Part shown: positions 62,549-64,000 of the stretch, piece by piece
Layout: each line of letters opens with the position of its first letter
Numbering within the stretch: the stretch's first letter is position 1
NCBI GenBank assembly: GCA_003527225.1
Contig: DPXQ01000085.1
Location: 25,175-89,174, forward strand
Origin: Rhizobium sp.
GTDB taxonomy: Bacteria; Pseudomonadota; Alphaproteobacteria; Rhizobiales; Rhizobiaceae
Length of the DNA stretch: 64,000 nt
Direction: 5' to 3'
The notes under the pieces: model-generated
Seen by the model: the letters and a program-made list of their open reading frames with translations, nothing else
What the model was told of the DNA's origin: nothing
Database searches by the model: none
Program-made: the position numbers and the translations under genes

Positions 62549-63298
62549 TCAGGAGCTTTTGTCGCCGACGATCATCGTGGCGCCGATTATCGCGGCAGGG
62601 TCGCCCTTCGATCCGGATGTCTGCAGCAGAATCGCACAGCCGTCGTTCTTATCCTTGCCCATGACCTTGGCGGGGAGAACCAGATGTAGGTTGCTGCCTT
62701 CCCACATCCCGACAGTCTGCACATCGGTTACGCTGTTCCAGTAGGTGACCTTCTTGCCCATGTTTTCGCCCTTCAGGACATCGACGATTTCCTTACGGCG
62801 AAAATAGACAATGACGACATCCGCCTTGCCCGCACCCGCACCGATCGTGATCGAAAGCTCGTCGCCCTTCTGGACCGCGCTTACGGGCACGCTCAGGCCT
62901 CTGCCATCCTCGTTCAGTTCATCCATCTTCTGATTGAGGACAGCGGCATCGGTGCCCTTCAGGTGATCTCGTCCGTTGATGATTGCCTGCGGCGTATAAA
63001 CCCCGCTGCGCCCGAGACTATGTGCATAAGCGTATTGACGGCCGGTGTTTTCCGGCGTCGCGAGCGTATCGGTCCAGCCGAGATAGTTCCAGTAGTCGAC
63101 GTGATAGGCGAGCGCCACCACGTCGCCCTGCTCTATCAACTGTTCCAAGGCACTGTCCGCCGGCGGGCAGGAGCTGCAGCCCTGGGAGGTGAAGAGTTCC
63201 ACCACGCCTCGCGGTATTACACCATCCTGCGCAGTTGCAGAGGTGCAGACAGCTGCCGCACACAAAAAGGCGAGTCGGGCAAAAACAGTCGAAGCCAT
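62549..63298 (-). CDS. DUF1223 family secreted thioredoxin-like protein
   Basis: 249 residues with a signal peptide (FARLAFLCAAAVCTSATAQ). VVELFTSQGCSSCPPADSALEQL carries a CxxC in a thioredoxin-like fold, and YHVDYWNYLGWTD and YTPQAIINGRDHLKG are typical of DUF1223. A periplasmic redox or binding role is possible but unproven. The start at 63298 gives the signal peptide; six codons upstream in the frame are not needed. Confidence 0.85.
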   Translation of the reverse strand: MASTVFARLAFLCAAAVCTSATAQDGVIPRGVVELFTSQGCSSCPPADSALEQLIEQGDVVALAYHVDYWNYLGWTDTLATPENTGRQYAYAHSLGRSGVYTPQAIINGRDHLKGTDAAVLNQKMDELNEDGRGLSVPVSAVQKGDELSITIGAGAGKADVVIVYFRRKEIVDVLKGENMGKKVTYWNSVTDVQTVGMWEGSNLHLVLPAKVMGKDKNDGCAILLQTSGSKGDPAAIIGATMIVGDKSS

Positions 63299-63460
63299 GA
63301 AGTGAAACCCGTCCATCGATTGCCGGTCGCCATTACGCGGGTGTCGCGACCGGTACCGGTTTTAAACTGACGATCAGAAATAGACCTTATGCCGGTCAAC
63401 GAGAAGTCACGATGGGGTGAAACCCAAGTCATCGTGGCGTTCAAGTCAACTGCGCATACA

Positions 63461-63491
63461 ATAAAGCCGCCGGAAGAGATATCCCGGCGGC
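63461..63491 (-). terminator. Rho-independent terminator after acnA
   Basis: On the minus strand an 8-bp perfect stem GCCGCCGG / CCGGCGGC with a 10-base loop, followed by TTTAT. It begins 24 bases after the acnA stop. Confidence 0.75.
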
Positions 63492-63514
63492 CATGATCGA
63501 AAGGTGTGTCTGGT

Positions 63515-64000
63515 TTACGCTGCCAGATCGCGCAGAACGGTCTGCAGGATACCGCCGTTGTTGACGTAGGTGACTTCGTCGAGCGTATCGATGCGGCAGA
63601 CCAGCGGGATCTCCTTCACCGAACCGTCGGCATAAGTGATCTTGGCGATCTTCTTCTCACGCGGCTTGATCTCGCCGTCGAGGCCTTCGATGGTCACGGT
63701 CTCGTCGCCCTTGAGGTTGAGCGAGGCCCAGGTGGTGCCTTCCTCGAAGCAGAAGGGGATGACGCCCATGCCGACCAAGTTCGAACGGTGGATACGCTCG
63801 AAGGACTGGGCGACCACGGCGCGGACGCCGAGGAGGTTGGTGCCTTTGGCAGCCCAGTCACGCGACGAACCATTGCCGTATTCGACGCCGGCGAAGATGA
63901 CCAGCGGCGTGCCTTCGGCCTTGTACTTCATGGCGGCGTCGTAGATCGACATCTCTTCCTTGGACGGATAGTGGATGGTGTAGCCACCTTCCTTGCCGTT
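63515..64000 (-). CDS. acnA: Aconitate hydratase A, C-terminal part
   Basis: The gene enters from the right edge; 161 residues of the C-terminal swivel domain are visible. VIFAGVEYGNGSSRDWAAKGTNLLGVRAVVAQSFERIHRSNLVGMGVIPF is the classical aconitase segment with the substrate-binding arginine and serine. Interconverts citrate and isocitrate in the TCA cycle. The iron-sulfur cysteines lie outside the window. A terminator follows. Confidence 0.96.
   Translation of the reverse strand, partial: NGKEGGYTIHYPSKEEMSIYDAAMKYKAEGTPLVIFAGVEYGNGSSRDWAAKGTNLLGVRAVVAQSFERIHRSNLVGMGVIPFCFEEGTTWASLNLKGDETVTIEGLDGEIKPREKKIAKITYADGSVKEIPLVCRIDTLDEVTYVNNGGILQTVLRDLAA

Overview
The window is a 64 kb piece of an alphaproteobacterial chromosome. 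Gene content, gene order and codon use point to the Rhizobiales, close to Rhizobium, Sinorhizobium or Agrobacterium. Pointers include rhizobial families (DUF2852, DUF2794, DUF1223, TrcR/DUF1013), the NAD-dependent giant glutamate dehydrogenase, intracellular PHB depolymerase, and the alphaproteobacterial origin neighbourhood (ppsR | oriC | hemE-hemJ-rho-mnmE-mnmG-rsmG-parA-parB). No insertion sequence, prophage, CRISPR array, rRNA or convincing tRNA gene was seen. This is core chromosome.

Layout. 1-4.9 kb: end of addB and complete addA (recombinational repair), then trxA. 5.3-10.4 kb, minus strand: a run read trpF-trpB-trpA-accD-folC. 10.5-13.2 kb, minus: a YgjP-type metalloprotease, a DUF2852 membrane protein and PHB depolymerase. 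13.6-16.6 kb: a nitroreductase facing gyrB. 16.8-19.5 kb, minus: a tightly overlapped operon Tim44-domain protein / mltA / Smr protein / XRE regulator. 19.7-20.8 kb: fxsA and secB. 20.8-24.4 kb, minus: ppsR, then maf-aroE-coaE-dnaQ. 24.4-24.8 kb: a gene-free segment with DnaA boxes and AT-rich tracts, the predicted chromosomal origin. 24.8-33.7 kb, plus: hemE-hemJ, rho, mnmE-mnmG-rsmG-parA-parB. 33.7-37.9 kb, minus: leuS-lptE-holA. 38-43.7 kb: a YggS-type PLP protein, prpE, trcR (minus) and acsA. 43.8-50.6 kb: a secreted nuclease, an SDHAF4-like factor, htpX-rsmB, a heparinase II/III protein and purH. 50.7-57.9 kb: an MFS transporter, giant glutamate dehydrogenase and pyridoxal kinase. 58-64 kb: carbonic anhydrase, a lytic transglycosylase, asd with a leader peptide, a GNAT enzyme, DUF2794, DUF1223 and the end of acnA.

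The main non-genic structure is the origin and segregation region. Five 16-bp parS or near-parS sites (TGTTTCACGTGAAACA, zero or one mismatch) lie at 14.17, 22.94, 29.34, 31.35 and 40.53 kb. They surround oriC and parAB, and three of them sit inside coding sequences, where they are read as the same peptide SRET.

The most unusual regulatory find is upstream of asd. A 39-codon reading frame with its own promoter and Shine-Dalgarno ends in STTKAKTTTKTV, a run of threonine and lysine codons. These are the end products of the pathway in which Asd acts, so it looks like an attenuation-type leader peptide.
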